A stretch of DNA of 37,733 bases from Spirosoma fluviale (GCA_945868725.1 CAMBMU010000021.1:1-37733), one strand, 5' to 3'. Counted from the first letter of the stretch, positions 1 to 8,514 are shown. The notes: generated from the sequence alone by a model not told the origin. Translations and numbers: made by a program.

Positions 1-174
1 AGAGTTAAAAGAAAACATAAAAAACCAAGGACAAGCCTCCCTGTTTCCTACATAGGGGCTTACTTTTCAGTCTAGACTGAAAAAGTGCTTATATTTATTC
101 CATTCAAACTATTTTTACTGGTGGTCGACTTTAGTCGGACACTAGTGAAAAAAAAGATAAAAGTTAATCCACAA
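1..174. other. Left-edge intergenic stretch with palindromes
   Basis: No convincing gene is visible here. There is a perfect 20-bp loopless palindrome, TTTTCAGTCTAGACTGAAAA, at 64-83, an imperfect hairpin around CGACT-TT-AGTCG at 126-137, and an 8-bp palindrome CACTAGTG at 140-147. The A/T-flanked 20-bp palindrome could be a terminator stem for a gene beyond the left edge or a dimeric protein-binding site; the sequence alone does not decide between these. Confidence 0.4.
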
Positions 175-210
175 AAAAGCCCTCTGTTTAGGAAGTAACA
201 GAGGGCTTTT
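175..210 (-). terminator. Rho-independent terminator of the M20 amidohydrolase gene
   Basis: A 14-bp perfect stem (AAAAGCCCTCTGTT at 175-188 pairing with AACAGAGGGCTTTT at 197-210) encloses an 8-nt loop. On the minus strand it begins 4 nt after the stop codon at 215-217 and runs into a T tract, the expected form of an intrinsic terminator for the upstream minus-strand gene. Confidence 0.9.
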
Positions 211-214
211 AAGA

Positions 215-1669
215 TTAATAGCCAGCTTTCAAGGGAGGAGGTCCAGACGGAACCATCCCTTTGTAGACATAACTTCCTTTTTTCTGTGCAAACTCTGCTT
301 TGATCTCGTTGCGTAGGGTTTCGTTTTTGAACAAATCCACCATGGTCATGGCAAGTGCCTTAGAAGCATAGCCCATGCCTTTGTGGCCAATTGACATGCC
401 TACAGAGGCAACAACGGCCCAAGAGTGCCATGGCGTACCGGTAGGGGCAACCGTTGCACCCATGCGGATGGTCGGAACCACCCAGCTCACGTCGCCTACG
501 TCTGTGCTACCGCCCATGCTGTGTTCAAGGGTTTCTTCCATGGGCTTGATTTCGGAAAGTACGCCCACAAGTGGTTTACCGTTTGCTTCTTGAATTTTCT
601 TTGCAAAGGCCTGCTCCTCATCTGTATAAGAGATGGCACCCAATGCCTCGATGTTTTGCTGCATCACGGCGGATCCGGTACGGTTGACCAAGATTTCGTG
701 TACTCCAGAGACCAAGGTCACTTTGTGGCTTACGTTGGCCATGATAGCGGCTCCTTCAGCCATTTTTTCCACTTGCTTGTAAACGGGTAGCAGTCCATCT
801 CTGCTGGAGTCACGCACGCGCACCCACAGTCGGCTGTAGTCAGGTACTACATTGACTACCTTACCTGCATCTTGGATGTGGTAGTGAATACGTACGGTTG
901 GCTTGATATGCTCTCTGTAGTAGTTGATTCCATTGGTGTATAGTTCTAGCGCATCGGATGCGGAGCGGCCATTCCAGGGATCGCCTGAAGCATGCGCCGC
1001 TTGGCCGTTAAATTCCACTAAAAAATCCACCAAGGCTAGTCCTTTTTGAACTTCGGTTTTGGTTTCATCGGCAGGGTGCCAATCCATCATGATGTCTACA
1101 TCATCCATCAAGCCAGCTCGGATCATCCAAAGTTTACCGAAGTATTTTTCTTCGGCAGGAGTTCCGTAAAAACGAATCGTTCCTTTGAGTTCTCCTGAGG
1201 CAATCAAGTCCTTGATGGCCGAAGCCGCGCCTAGGGAGGCTACGCCAAAGAGATTGTGTCCACATCCGTGTCCGGGAGCGCCTGCATGCAAGGGGCTTTT
1301 GAAGGGCACTTTGTTCTGAGACAAACCGGGAAGCCCATCAAATTCACCCATGATGCCGATGATTGGAGTTCCAGATCCATATTCAGCCACAAAGGCAGTT
1401 GGGATTTCGCCCACGCCTCTTGTCACTTTAAATCCAAGTTTCTCTGCGTAGGCAGATAAGGCGGCGGAAGATTGGCTTTCCTGAAAAGCAATCTCTTCAA
1501 AGGCCCATATTTTATCACTCAGTTCAGTCATGTTTGTAAATTGTGCATCAACGGATGCCTGAACAGCTTGTTTGAGTGGATTTGCTTTTACAGGAGCTTT
1601 TTTCTGCGCATGCAGCGAATGTCCAAGTCCGAACAACGCTAGTAAGAGGAGTAGGTGAGGTCTTTTCAT
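215..1669 (-). CDS. Secreted M20 family amidohydrolase/peptidase (AbgB-like)
   Basis: This 484-residue protein begins with a clear signal peptide (MKRP followed by a Leu-rich core and an AQ cleavage region near residue 22), so it should act in the periplasm or outside the cell. The body matches the M20 amidohydrolase family: the metal-site segment GHGCGHN lies near residue 134, followed by PAEE near residue 171 and the dimerisation-domain signature GQAAHASG. Full-length similarity is to the p-aminobenzoyl-glutamate hydrolase subunit B / aminoacylase branch, which hydrolyses N-acyl amino acids or dipeptides. The actual substrate cannot be read from sequence. It stands alone on the minus strand and ends in its own terminator. 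A -7-like box TACTTTTG (plus-strand CAAAAGTA, 1695-1702) lies upstream, but I see no matching -33 element. Confidence 0.88.
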   Translation of the reverse strand: MKRPHLLLLLALFGLGHSLHAQKKAPVKANPLKQAVQASVDAQFTNMTELSDKIWAFEEIAFQESQSSAALSAYAEKLGFKVTRGVGEIPTAFVAEYGSGTPIIGIMGEFDGLPGLSQNKVPFKSPLHAGAPGHGCGHNLFGVASLGAASAIKDLIASGELKGTIRFYGTPAEEKYFGKLWMIRAGLMDDVDIMMDWHPADETKTEVQKGLALVDFLVEFNGQAAHASGDPWNGRSASDALELYTNGINYYREHIKPTVRIHYHIQDAGKVVNVVPDYSRLWVRVRDSSRDGLLPVYKQVEKMAEGAAIMANVSHKVTLVSGVHEILVNRTGSAVMQQNIEALGAISYTDEEQAFAKKIQEANGKPLVGVLSEIKPMEETLEHSMGGSTDVGDVSWVVPTIRMGATVAPTGTPWHSWAVVASVGMSIGHKGMGYASKALAMTMVDLFKNETLRNEIKAEFAQKKGSYVYKGMVPSGPPPLKAGY

Positions 1670-1840
1670 AAGTAGATTATATACTAGTCAAATTCAAAAG
1701 TAAGATAAGAAGGGTTTTGGATTTGTAGCGAATTAATTGATGGGAAGAAGTTTTCTACACCTAACTTTTGTGTTTGAACCGAAGGATGTAATACATTTAT
1801 TGCACTAATTTCAACCCATACCCATCAAAAACCTGCAGGC

Positions 1841-2551
1841 ATGAACTTCCATTTTTTTTCTGACTTTGAGTCAATGAGTACCAAAGGATTTGAATTGATC
1901 AAAAAAGAGGTGGAAAAAAAGCCTGATCTTTTGTTTTGTGTAGCCAGTGGTGGATCACCATCCGGCACCTATTCCAAATTAGCGGCTTACAAGGAAGCCC
2001 ATCCTGAGTTTGGGGATCGGCTCCGTGTCATTAAACTAGATGAATGGGGAGGCTTGGAACCAGATTCCCCATTTACCTCTGAATTGGATGTGCAACAAAA
2101 GTTTGTGCAGCCGATGGGAATTCCAAATGATCGCTACTGGACCATTGACCCAACTACTTCAGATCCTGAGGGGGCTTGCTCTAACATGGAGCAGGTTTTG
2201 GAGCGAGAGGGGCCTTTGGATATCTGCATTTTGGGAATTGGGATCAATGGCCATATTGCGCTCAATGAACCATTAGAAGCCCATCAACTTCCGTATCATG
2301 TATGTGAATTAGCTCCATCTACTTTAGCCAACGGGATGTTGAAGACCTTGAAGCAACCGCCGAGTTTTGGAATGACTATTGGGCTTCGGGGAATCATGCA
2401 ATCCAAACTCATTCTATTATTTATTGCGGGATCCGGCAAAAAAGAAGCGTTTGAGCGCTTGAAGGAACCTGGCGTATCGGGTCAATTTCCTGCATCCTTT
2501 CTTTGGTTGCACCCCAATGTGCAGGTCCTGGTGGACCAGCGTGCCGTTTGA
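1841..2551 (+). CDS. NagB/AgaI-type glucosamine- or galactosamine-6-phosphate deaminase/isomerase
   Basis: The 236-residue cytosolic protein has the phosphate-binding SGGSPSGTY loop (36-44), the acidic KLDEW segment (Asp67) and the family signature LGIGINGHIALNEP (131-144) with His138 and Glu143. These are the marks of sugar-phosphate isomerases that convert hexosamine-6-phosphates to ketohexose-6-phosphate and ammonia. The residue matching E. coli NagB Asp141 is Asn136, a replacement that I recall being normal in Bacillus-type NagB. The short length and overall pattern fit NagB or AgaI rather than 6-phosphogluconolactonase; which hexosamine is used is not resolved. It is monocistronic, and a possible promoter (TTG at 1768-1770, TACATTTA at 1792-1799, spacer 21) lies upstream. 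No amino-sugar kinase or NagA neighbour is present. Confidence 0.82.
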   Translation: MNFHFFSDFESMSTKGFELIKKEVEKKPDLLFCVASGGSPSGTYSKLAAYKEAHPEFGDRLRVIKLDEWGGLEPDSPFTSELDVQQKFVQPMGIPNDRYWTIDPTTSDPEGACSNMEQVLEREGPLDICILGIGINGHIALNEPLEAHQLPYHVCELAPSTLANGMLKTLKQPPSFGMTIGLRGIMQSKLILLFIAGSGKKEAFERLKEPGVSGQFPASFLWLHPNVQVLVDQRAV

Positions 2552-2626
2552 CGCTGCCAAAACCATATTTATTTGTTTGATAGCGAAGGAGATACTTCCT
2601 CCTTATAAAAAAATAAAGTTGATTTA

Positions 2627-2656
2627 TTGCGGATAAGTTCCCTTTTTCTACCTTTG
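2627..2656 (+). promoter_or_regulatory. Bacteroidota-type promoter of the tRNA-Asp pair
   Basis: TTG at 2627-2629 is followed after 19 nt by TACCTTTG at 2649-2656, an exact match to the -7 consensus TAnnTTTG. The predicted start near 2663 gives a 5' leader of about 19 nt before the first tRNA. Confidence 0.65.
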
Positions 2657-2681
2657 CACCACTTCAAAAGTGAAGGGAAAC

Positions 2682-2755
2682 GGAGTGGTAGTTCAGCTGG
2701 TTAGAATGCCTGCCTGTCACGCAGGAGGTCGCGGGTTCGAGTCCCGTCCATTCCG
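2682..2755 (+). tRNA. tRNA-Asp (anticodon GTC), copy 1
   Basis: The 74-nt cloverleaf folds fully: acceptor GGAGTGG pairs with CCATTCC, the anticodon GTC lies at 2716-2718 in the loop CTGTCAC, the T arm reads GCGGG-TTCGAGT-CCCGT, and the discriminator is G73 as expected for tRNA-Asp. The 3' CCA is not encoded, so it must be added after transcription. GTC-anticodon tRNAs are the usual targets of queuosine at position 34. Confidence 0.97.
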
Positions 2756-2841
2756 CATCGATTATAACTTACTTATTTTGAGTTCGTTACTAGTATTTAT
2801 TTGGGCAATTAATTTATTGATTACTTGTCTTTTCTAACCTT

Positions 2842-2915
2842 GGAGTGGTAGTTCAGCTGGTTAGAATGCCTGCCTGTCACGCAGGAGGTCGCGGGTTCGA
2901 GTCCCGTCCATTCCG
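2842..2915 (+). tRNA. tRNA-Asp (anticodon GTC), copy 2
   Basis: This is an identical copy of the upstream tRNA-Asp over all 74 nt, separated from it by 86 nt. No good separate promoter lies between them: a weak TAACCTTG abuts the 5' end of the tRNA itself. Together with a terminator directly after this copy, that indicates one dicistronic tRNA transcript. The flanking DNA is not duplicated, only the tRNA body. Confidence 0.97.
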
Positions 2916-2918
2916 CTT

Positions 2919-2950
2919 AAAGTCCCTAAGAAATTAGGGACTTTTTTGTT
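2919..2950 (+). terminator. Rho-independent terminator after the tRNA-Asp pair
   Basis: An 11-bp perfect stem (AAAGTCCCTAA, 2919-2929, with TTAGGGACTTT, 2934-2944) closes a GAAA tetraloop and is followed by TTTTGTTTT. It starts 4 nt after the second tRNA. Confidence 0.93.
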
Positions 2951-3123
2951 TTGGGGCAGTTTGAACCTGTGTGGAAGCTAAGACTGAGGATGTCCTTGTC
3001 TTTGTTTAGAGGGTTGTTCTTGAAAACTGGATTTTAAGTCCGCTGTTCTCCTGCCTTTTCAGTCAAAATTTCCATCAGAGATTAAGACTAATCCTTATAT
3101 TTGTTCTTCAAAAATTTACGGAA

Positions 3124-4071
3124 ATGGTCTTAGAATTTGAAAAACCCATTGCTGATTTAGAGCAAAAATTGCAGGAGATGAAGGAGTTGGCAAAGGGGAG
3201 AAACATCGACCTAAGCAAGGACATTCAATCTTTAGAGGGTAAAATTTTAGCTTTGAAAAAGGAAACCTTTGCGAATCTTACGCGCTGGCAGCGGGTACAG
3301 CTCTCCAGACATGCAGACAGGCCTTATGCTTTAGATTACATCTACGAAATCACCAACGACTTTATTGAATTGCATGGGGACCGTACGGTGAAAGACGACA
3401 AGGCCATGATTGGTGGCTTGGGAGATATTGACGGGAGAACAGTCCTTTTTATTGGACAGCAAAAAGGTAGAAACACCAAGCAGCGTCAAGAACGTAATTT
3501 TGGAATGGCCAATCCAGAAGGATACAGAAAGGCCCTTCGCCTAATGAAGATGGCCGAAAAATTCAATAAGCCCATCGTAACGCTTATCGATACTCCAGGT
3601 GCATTTCCTGGTTTGGAAGCAGAAGAAAGAGGCCAGGGGGAAGCCATCGCCCGCAATATCAAAGAAATGTTTATGCTCAAAGTACCGGTGATCTGCATCA
3701 TCATTGGGGAAGGAGCCTCCGGAGGTGCTTTAGGCATTGCCATTGGAGACAAAGTCTACATGTTGGAAAATACTTGGTATTCTGTGATTTCTCCTGAATC
3801 CTGCTCTTCCATTTTGTGGAGATCCTGGGATTACAAGGAGCAAGCTGCTGAAGCACTCAAGTTGACCGCTACGGATATGAAGTCCAATGGGCTGGTAGAC
3901 GATATTATTCCGGAACCACTCGGAGGGGCACACAAAGACCTTAAAGGAATGGCCAAAACCCTCAAGGAGGTAATTGGTAAGGCTTTAGCTGAATTGGATA
4001 AAATTGAGGCAGAAGAACGCATCTCTCAGCGAATAGATAAGTTCTGTGCGATGGGTGTTGTTGTGGAATAA
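3124..4071 (+). CDS. accA: Acetyl-CoA carboxylase carboxyltransferase subunit alpha
   Basis: This 315-residue protein matches AccA over its full length. It has the N-terminal helical segment with [14 protein letters not shown], then the crotonase-fold core with [16 protein letters not shown], the glycine-rich oxyanion segment [15 protein letters not shown], and the [10 protein letters not shown] segment. With AccD it transfers the carboxyl group from biotin on AccB to acetyl-CoA, giving malonyl-CoA for fatty acid synthesis. accD, accB and accC are not in the window, so the subunit genes are dispersed. A TATATTTG -7 box at 3096-3103 precedes the start, although a -33 TTG is not evident. The next gene begins 88 nt later on the same strand. 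Confidence 0.96.
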   Translation: MVLEFEKPIADLEQKLQEMKELAKGRNIDLSKDIQSLEGKILALKKETFANLTRWQRVQLSRHADRPYALDYIYEITNDFIELHGDRTVKDDKAMIGGLGDIDGRTVLFIGQQKGRNTKQRQERNFGMANPEGYRKALRLMKMAEKFNKPIVTLIDTPGAFPGLEAEERGQGEAIARNIKEMFMLKVPVICIIIGEGASGGALGIAIGDKVYMLENTWYSVISPESCSSILWRSWDYKEQAAEALKLTATDMKSNGLVDDIIPEPLGGAHKDLKGMAKTLKEVIGKALAELDKIEAEERISQRIDKFCAMGVVVE

Positions 4072-4159
4072 ATCTTCCCGATTTTTCGATTTCCAATTTA
4101 GGCATCCCAATTCTTCAAACTAGTAGATAGGATTTTAAATTCCGCTTTAATCACCATAA

Positions 4160-4999
4160 ATGGAGCTTTTCACCGTAGACACAGGTTTTTTTAAATTGGA
4201 TGGCGGGGCCATGTTTGGTGTGGTGCCTAAATCCATTTGGTCAAGAACCAATCCCTCGGATGAAAACAACCTCTGTCCATGGGCCATGCGCTGCCTACTC
4301 GTTTCGGATGGCAATCGATTGGTCTTAATCGACAACGGAATAGGGGACAAGCAAGATGCCCGTTTCTTTTCACATTACTACTTGCATGGGGATGCTAGCT
4401 TAACCAAAAGTTTACAGCAACTCGGGGTACACCCAACCGATATCACAGATGTTTTTTTGACCCACTTGCATTTTGACCATTGTGGCGGCGGTGTGAAATA
4501 TGGTTCCCATGGGCAATACGAACTTACTTTTCCTCGTGCGACATATTGGACAAATGAAGACCATTGGAACTGGGCAACGGTTCCAAATCCAAGAGAAAAA
4601 GCATCCTTTTTGGAGGAAAATATCCTTCCCTTACAAGAGCATGGAGCGCTCAAGTACCTAGACTTAGCCACTAAATCCTTATTTCCAGGGGTTGACTTCC
4701 TCACAATGGATGGGCATACGGATAAGCAAATGCTTCCCAAAATGCAGTACAAAGGACATACGCTGGTGTTTATGGCTGATTTACTTCCTTCAGTGGGGCA
4801 TATTCCTTTGGCCTACGTGATGGGTTATGATACACGGCCCCTGTTGACCCTGCAGGAGAAGCAGCAATTTCTGGAAATAGCAGCCCGAGACCAGTATGTG
4901 CTTTTTCTAGAGCACGATTCGGTGCATGAATGTTGCACGGTAAAAATGACCGAAAAGGGCGTACGTGTGGATCAAACTTTCCGGCTCGATGAACTCTAA
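4160..4999 (+). CDS. Metallo-beta-lactamase-fold hydrolase
   Basis: This 279-residue cytosolic protein has the metal-binding THLHFDHCGG motif (His102, His104, Asp106, His107), later metal-ligand candidates in DGHTDKQ and LEHD, and no signal peptide. It belongs to the glyoxalase II/lactonase-like MBL hydrolases, which cleave thioesters, lactones or phosphoesters; the substrate is not predictable. Its last 11 nt overlap the start of the patatin-like gene, so the two are translationally coupled and probably act in one process. It opens a three-gene cluster with a phospholipase and an acyltransferase, which makes a lipid-related ester or thioester substrate plausible (inference). Confidence 0.85.
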   Translation: MELFTVDTGFFKLDGGAMFGVVPKSIWSRTNPSDENNLCPWAMRCLLVSDGNRLVLIDNGIGDKQDARFFSHYYLHGDASLTKSLQQLGVHPTDITDVFLTHLHFDHCGGGVKYGSHGQYELTFPRATYWTNEDHWNWATVPNPREKASFLEENILPLQEHGALKYLDLATKSLFPGVDFLTMDGHTDKQMLPKMQYKGHTLVFMADLLPSVGHIPLAYVMGYDTRPLLTLQEKQQFLEIAARDQYVLFLEHDSVHECCTVKMTEKGVRVDQTFRLDEL

Positions 5000-5795
5000 G
5001 CCAAGCATTGGAATTGCCTTTTCTGGCGGAGGAGTCAGAGGAATCTCGCATTTGGGGGTGCTAAAGGCACTGAATGAAGTGGGTATTTTCCCAAGCCAGG
5101 TGAGTGGCAGTTCAGCGGGTGCCATTGTAGGCGCCATGTATTGCCAGGGATATAGCCCAGATGAGGTGTTGAAGATTATCATTGAAACCAACTATTTCAA
5201 GTTGATCCGACCTGCCATCTCTTGGAAAGGCTTGTTTAACATGGATAGCTTGGCCCAGCTACTAAAAACCTACCTTCCGCACAATGATTTTGCTTCGCTG
5301 AAGGTTCCTCTTCATGTGGCGGCAACAGATATAGGAAAAGGGGAGGTGGTTTATTTCAATTCCGGCAAGCTGGTCGAACCAATATTGGCTTCCTCCTGTA
5401 TTCCAGGAATGTTTGAACCTATTTTTTATGAATCTCGGTACTTGGTTGATGGAGGAGTGCTGAATAATTTGCCTGTGGAACCCTTGCAAGCCAATTGTGA
5501 GATCCTGATTGGGGTCAACTGCAATCATCTACCTGAATTGGCAGCGGTTCGAAATGTGAAAAATCTTTTGGAACGTGCAGTCATGATGAACATGAATTTC
5601 AATGCCTACAGCCGTAAATCGGCTTGTACTTATTTTATTGAGGCCCCTGGATTAGGTAAGTTTGGCGTCTTTGACTTGAAAAAGGCTCCGGATTTCTTTC
5701 AAGCAGGTTACAACCAAGCGATGAAAGTCATTGAAGCCAATCCTAGTTTACTAGAAATTTCTACCCAGTTACAACCCCAACCTAGCGATTTATGA
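4989..5795 (+). CDS. Patatin-like phospholipase
   Basis: The 268-residue protein carries the complete patatin set: oxyanion GGGVRG (13-18), nucleophile GSSAG (Ser42) and the Asp of VDGG (Asp154), which form the Ser-Asp catalytic dyad of this acyl hydrolase family. It should remove acyl chains from membrane lipids. I chose the ATG at 4989 because it puts the oxyanion loop at the usual distance from the N terminus and gives an 11-nt overlap with the preceding gene; an ATG at 4965 is also in frame and would add eight residues. It has no signal peptide, so it should work in the cytosol or at the inner face of the membrane. It overlaps the next gene by ATGA. Confidence 0.9.
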   Translation: MNSKPSIGIAFSGGGVRGISHLGVLKALNEVGIFPSQVSGSSAGAIVGAMYCQGYSPDEVLKIIIETNYFKLIRPAISWKGLFNMDSLAQLLKTYLPHNDFASLKVPLHVAATDIGKGEVVYFNSGKLVEPILASSCIPGMFEPIFYESRYLVDGGVLNNLPVEPLQANCEILIGVNCNHLPELAAVRNVKNLLERAVMMNMNFNAYSRKSACTYFIEAPGLGKFGVFDLKKAPDFFQAGYNQAMKVIEANPSLLEISTQLQPQPSDL

Positions 5796-6352
5796 TGAAG
5801 TTACTTTCCCGAATTATATTTTGGTTGGCCGGATGGCGCTTGAATCCAAATTGGCCTGTTGGTGTGAAAAAGGCGGTATTGATTGCTATTCCCCACACCT
5901 CCAACTGGGATCTTTTGTATGCTAGAGCTGCCTTCTATTTGATGGATATTCCCGTCCGCTTTACGATTAAGAAAGAATCAATGATTGGCCCTTTGGGTTG
6001 GATGTTGTCTGGCTTGGGAGCGATCCCAATTGACCGCCAACGTATACCAGGAGGCAAGAAGCAAACCTATACAGAGGCCATGATCCAAATGCTCAATGGG
6101 AGAGATGATTTAGTGGTGATGGTCACTCCCGAAGGCACTCGAAGTGCAGTAAGTAAATGGAAGTCAGGATTTTACCACATTGCACTTGGAGCAAATGTAC
6201 CGATAGTGATTGGCTATTTGGATTACAAAAAGAAGGAAGCAGGTATTGGACCTTGTCTGTACCCCAATGGGGATATGGACGGTCAGATTGAGGAACTTAA
6301 GGCTTTTGGTAGGACCGTTGTTCCCAAGTATCCAGAAAAAGGAATTCGCTAA
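5792..6352 (+). CDS. PlsC-type 1-acyl-glycerol-phosphate acyltransferase family protein
   Basis: This 186-residue protein has the acyltransferase block I HTSNWD (His35-Asp40, HX4D) and the block III PEGTRS, with a hydrophobic N-terminal stretch that probably associates with the membrane. The family transfers acyl groups to lysophospholipid or glycerol-phosphate acceptors. At 186 residues it is shorter than classical PlsC (about 240) and resembles the compact acyltransferases common in Bacteroidota. Its ATG overlaps the patatin stop (ATGA), and a second ATG follows immediately at 5795. Coupling to a phospholipase suggests a deacylation/reacylation cycle (inference). A T run at 6361-6368 after the stop may help termination. 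Confidence 0.87.
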   Translation: MMKLLSRIIFWLAGWRLNPNWPVGVKKAVLIAIPHTSNWDLLYARAAFYLMDIPVRFTIKKESMIGPLGWMLSGLGAIPIDRQRIPGGKKQTYTEAMIQMLNGRDDLVVMVTPEGTRSAVSKWKSGFYHIALGANVPIVIGYLDYKKKEAGIGPCLYPNGDMDGQIEELKAFGRTVVPKYPEKGIR

Positions 6353-6405
6353 AAGAGCTATTTTTTTTGTTTAAAGGGATTGTTGTTGACTAAAGACCTC
6401 AAGAC

Positions 6406-7464
6406 CTAGATTCCATCTGACACCAGGCGGAAACCTACATTTGAGGTTCCAGAATCAATGGCCTGCCCTTGTCTTGCTGCAGGCCGGTAATTCACACAAT
6501 AATTGGAGGCACATAAAAATGAGCCTCCCTTTATTACTCGCTCCACGGCGTAGGGGTTGCTTGGGTTGTAGCAGGGGTTCATGGCTTCATCCAACTTGGC
6601 CACTTTTCCAGCAGTTCGCGCATGCTTTAACGCATCAAACCAGTCCGAAGTAAGTTCCCATACATTTCCAATCATGTCGTATGCCCCATAGGCATTGGGA
6701 GCGAAGGATTTGACAGGAGCTGTAGCATTAAATCCATCCTTACCCTCATCTTTTGATGGGAAAATCCCTTGGAAGGTATTCGCGAGATAGGTACCGCCCG
6801 GTGTAAATTCATCGCCCCAGGCAAATTTTTGCCCTTTGAGTCCCCCACGAGCAGCTAATTCCCATTCGGCTTCGGTAGGCAATCGCTTGCCAACCCAGTT
6901 GGCATAGGCTACTGCATCCTCATAAGCGATATGTACTACTGGGTGATTTTCTCGCCCTTCTAGATTGCTTTTGGGACCTTCTGGGTGCATCCAATTGGCT
7001 CCTTTTACCCAAATCCACCAGGCTGAGAGGTCTTGTAGTGAAACAGGCCGGGATGGAGCAATAAAGACCATGGATCCGGGAGCAAGATCTTCATCCGACA
7101 ATTTTGGTGTATTGGGAGGAAGTTGTTTTTTAAGTTCATCCCAGGAGATGGGCCGTTCTGCCACGGTCAGGTACCCCGAAGCTGTTACGAATTTTTGAAA
7201 TTGCGCATTGGTAACTTCGGTGGGATCCATCCAAAATCCGGTGACGGTTACATTCACAGCCGGCTTTTCAGCAGCATAGGCCCCAGGGTCATCACTTCCC
7301 ATAATCAGCGCAGCACCAGGAACCCAAACCATGCCATTTTTGGTGGTGGGAGGAGAAAAAGCCAGATCACCTAGAGCTTGGCTTGTATTTTCTGTTGCAT
7401 TGGAAGCACAGGAAGCGATTCCAATCAACCCTATAAATCCTATAAAAGAGCGCAAACTAATCAT
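6406..7464 (-). CDS. Lipoprotein formylglycine-generating enzyme (SUMF1/FGE-type) homologue
   Basis: The 352-residue protein begins with a lipoprotein signal peptide (lipobox IASC, Cys19). The rest is an FGE-sulfatase domain: MVWVPGAALIMGSDD, then KRLPTEAEWELAARGG, then AYDMIGNVWELTSDW, then GGSFLCASNYCVNYRPAAR. Many proteins with this fold lack the catalytic cysteines, but here both are present as CASNYC (Cys318 and Cys323), in the spacing of the copper-binding pair of human and Streptomyces FGE. It could therefore oxidise a sulfatase cysteine to formylglycine in the periplasm; no sulfatase gene lies in the window. It is 42 nt downstream of an HTH gene on the same strand and probably co-transcribed. 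Gliding-motility lipoproteins such as GldJ/GldK share the fold, but I know no reason for them to keep both cysteines. Confidence 0.85.
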   Translation of the reverse strand: MISLRSFIGFIGLIGIASCASNATENTSQALGDLAFSPPTTKNGMVWVPGAALIMGSDDPGAYAAEKPAVNVTVTGFWMDPTEVTNAQFQKFVTASGYLTVAERPISWDELKKQLPPNTPKLSDEDLAPGSMVFIAPSRPVSLQDLSAWWIWVKGANWMHPEGPKSNLEGRENHPVVHIAYEDAVAYANWVGKRLPTEAEWELAARGGLKGQKFAWGDEFTPGGTYLANTFQGIFPSKDEGKDGFNATAPVKSFAPNAYGAYDMIGNVWELTSDWFDALKHARTAGKVAKLDEAMNPCYNPSNPYAVERVIKGGSFLCASNYCVNYRPAARQGQAIDSGTSNVGFRLVSDGI

Positions 7465-7506
7465 TGGAGTAAGTTACACGGATTGAAATTCAAGCCAAAA
7501 TATATT

Positions 7507-8514
7507 TCAATTTTTTGACGTCATGTCCATAGCTTCAAGTTTAAGATAAACCTTTTTACGAAGGGTATTGAATACCTGGGTTCGCTCTTTTTCACCTGAT
7601 CCACTCATCAAACTTGATTTTTTGATTATATTCTCCATATTTCGAAAAACCAGCTCATTAAATTGGGGGTCCTTGGAACCCACAAAATAGAGGACACTAT
7701 GGTTGAGATAGGTGATTTTACTTTCCCCTAGCTCTACGAGTAAGGTATTGTCCCCCGATACGATATCGTTTAGGTAAAGTCGGTATTCTCCATGGTCGGA
7801 AGCAGGATTCTGGCCCAAAAGAGACTTTTTGCCATCAATAGCCATTTTTTCGAGGTGTCCAATTACATCCAATACACTTAAATAAATCAACTTGGTAGTT
7901 TCGCTATTTTCAATCCAACCCATCTCATGGTAGGTTTCAATCTGTCGTAGGGTTGTGTTTAGGGTGTCCTTATTCCAGATTTCTGTACTCGGAACCTTGG
8001 CATAAGCTCGAATGATCCGTTGGGATAATTCTTCGTAGTTGAACAGCTGCTTCTGGTTGAGGCAGAATTTTTCGAATTGCGCTTGCCCATTTGGTAAAAT
8101 GGATTTAGTCCAGAAAAAGAATTTAAAGCGAGCAAGCACGGGATGGAAAAAATGGTGAAAGGGGGGGAGATCCTTAATTAGGTGATACAAGTGCCTATTG
8201 GGGTAGCTATTGATGTAGTACAATTGCTTGTATACATCCTCCAACCATTGTTTTAAGGCATCCTTTTGGGAGGCTTTGGTGCCTGTCTGAAATAAGATGG
8301 TACCGCTGTTCAAACAGAAAAATTCGTCCACGGAAATGTTGAACCCTCGACAGAGTAAACTTATTTCATCGAAGTCTAGGAGTTTTTCCCCTCGGATCCT
8401 CCGATAGGCGCTATCCAAACTTACATTGAGGGTGATGGCTACTTCAGCAGCCAAGGAGGAGTAAGGCGAAACAGTCGGTTTTAATCTTTTGAAAAATTGC
8501 TCTTGTGTGTTCAT
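7507..8514 (-). CDS. HTH-domain transcriptional regulator, function unknown
   Basis: The 335-residue protein starts with a helix-turn-helix of the XRE/BetR-like kind (residues about 17-68, with AAEVAITLNVSLDSAYRRIRG as the core). About 265 residues of mostly helical sequence follow that I cannot assign to a named domain. Similar proteins with an N-terminal HTH and a large uncharacterised C-terminal region recur in Bacteroidota. It has no signal peptide and is probably cytosolic. It lies directly upstream of the FGE-like lipoprotein gene on the same strand. Its upstream region is extremely A+T-rich (8515-8635), with a mobile-element-like repeat beyond. What it senses or controls is not known. 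Confidence 0.75.
   Translation of the reverse strand: MNTQEQFFKRLKPTVSPYSSLAAEVAITLNVSLDSAYRRIRGEKLLDFDEISLLCRGFNISVDEFFCLNSGTILFQTGTKASQKDALKQWLEDVYKQLYYINSYPNRHLYHLIKDLPPFHHFFHPVLARFKFFFWTKSILPNGQAQFEKFCLNQKQLFNYEELSQRIIRAYAKVPSTEIWNKDTLNTTLRQIETYHEMGWIENSETTKLIYLSVLDVIGHLEKMAIDGKKSLLGQNPASDHGEYRLYLNDIVSGDNTLLVELGESKITYLNHSVLYFVGSKDPQFNELVFRNMENIIKKSSLMSGSGEKERTQVFNTLRKKVYLKLEAMDMTSKN

Noticed and set aside
2585-2605. AAGGAG/CTCCTT inverted repeat as terminator of the NagB-like gene
   Set aside because: The stem is only 6 bp and is followed by A residues rather than T on the plus strand.
2619-2640. ATTGCGGATAAG upstream of the tRNA-Asp promoter as another TIR-element copy
   Set aside because: Only about ten bases match the core and neither module nor the flanking words are present; it overlaps the promoter spacer and is probably chance.
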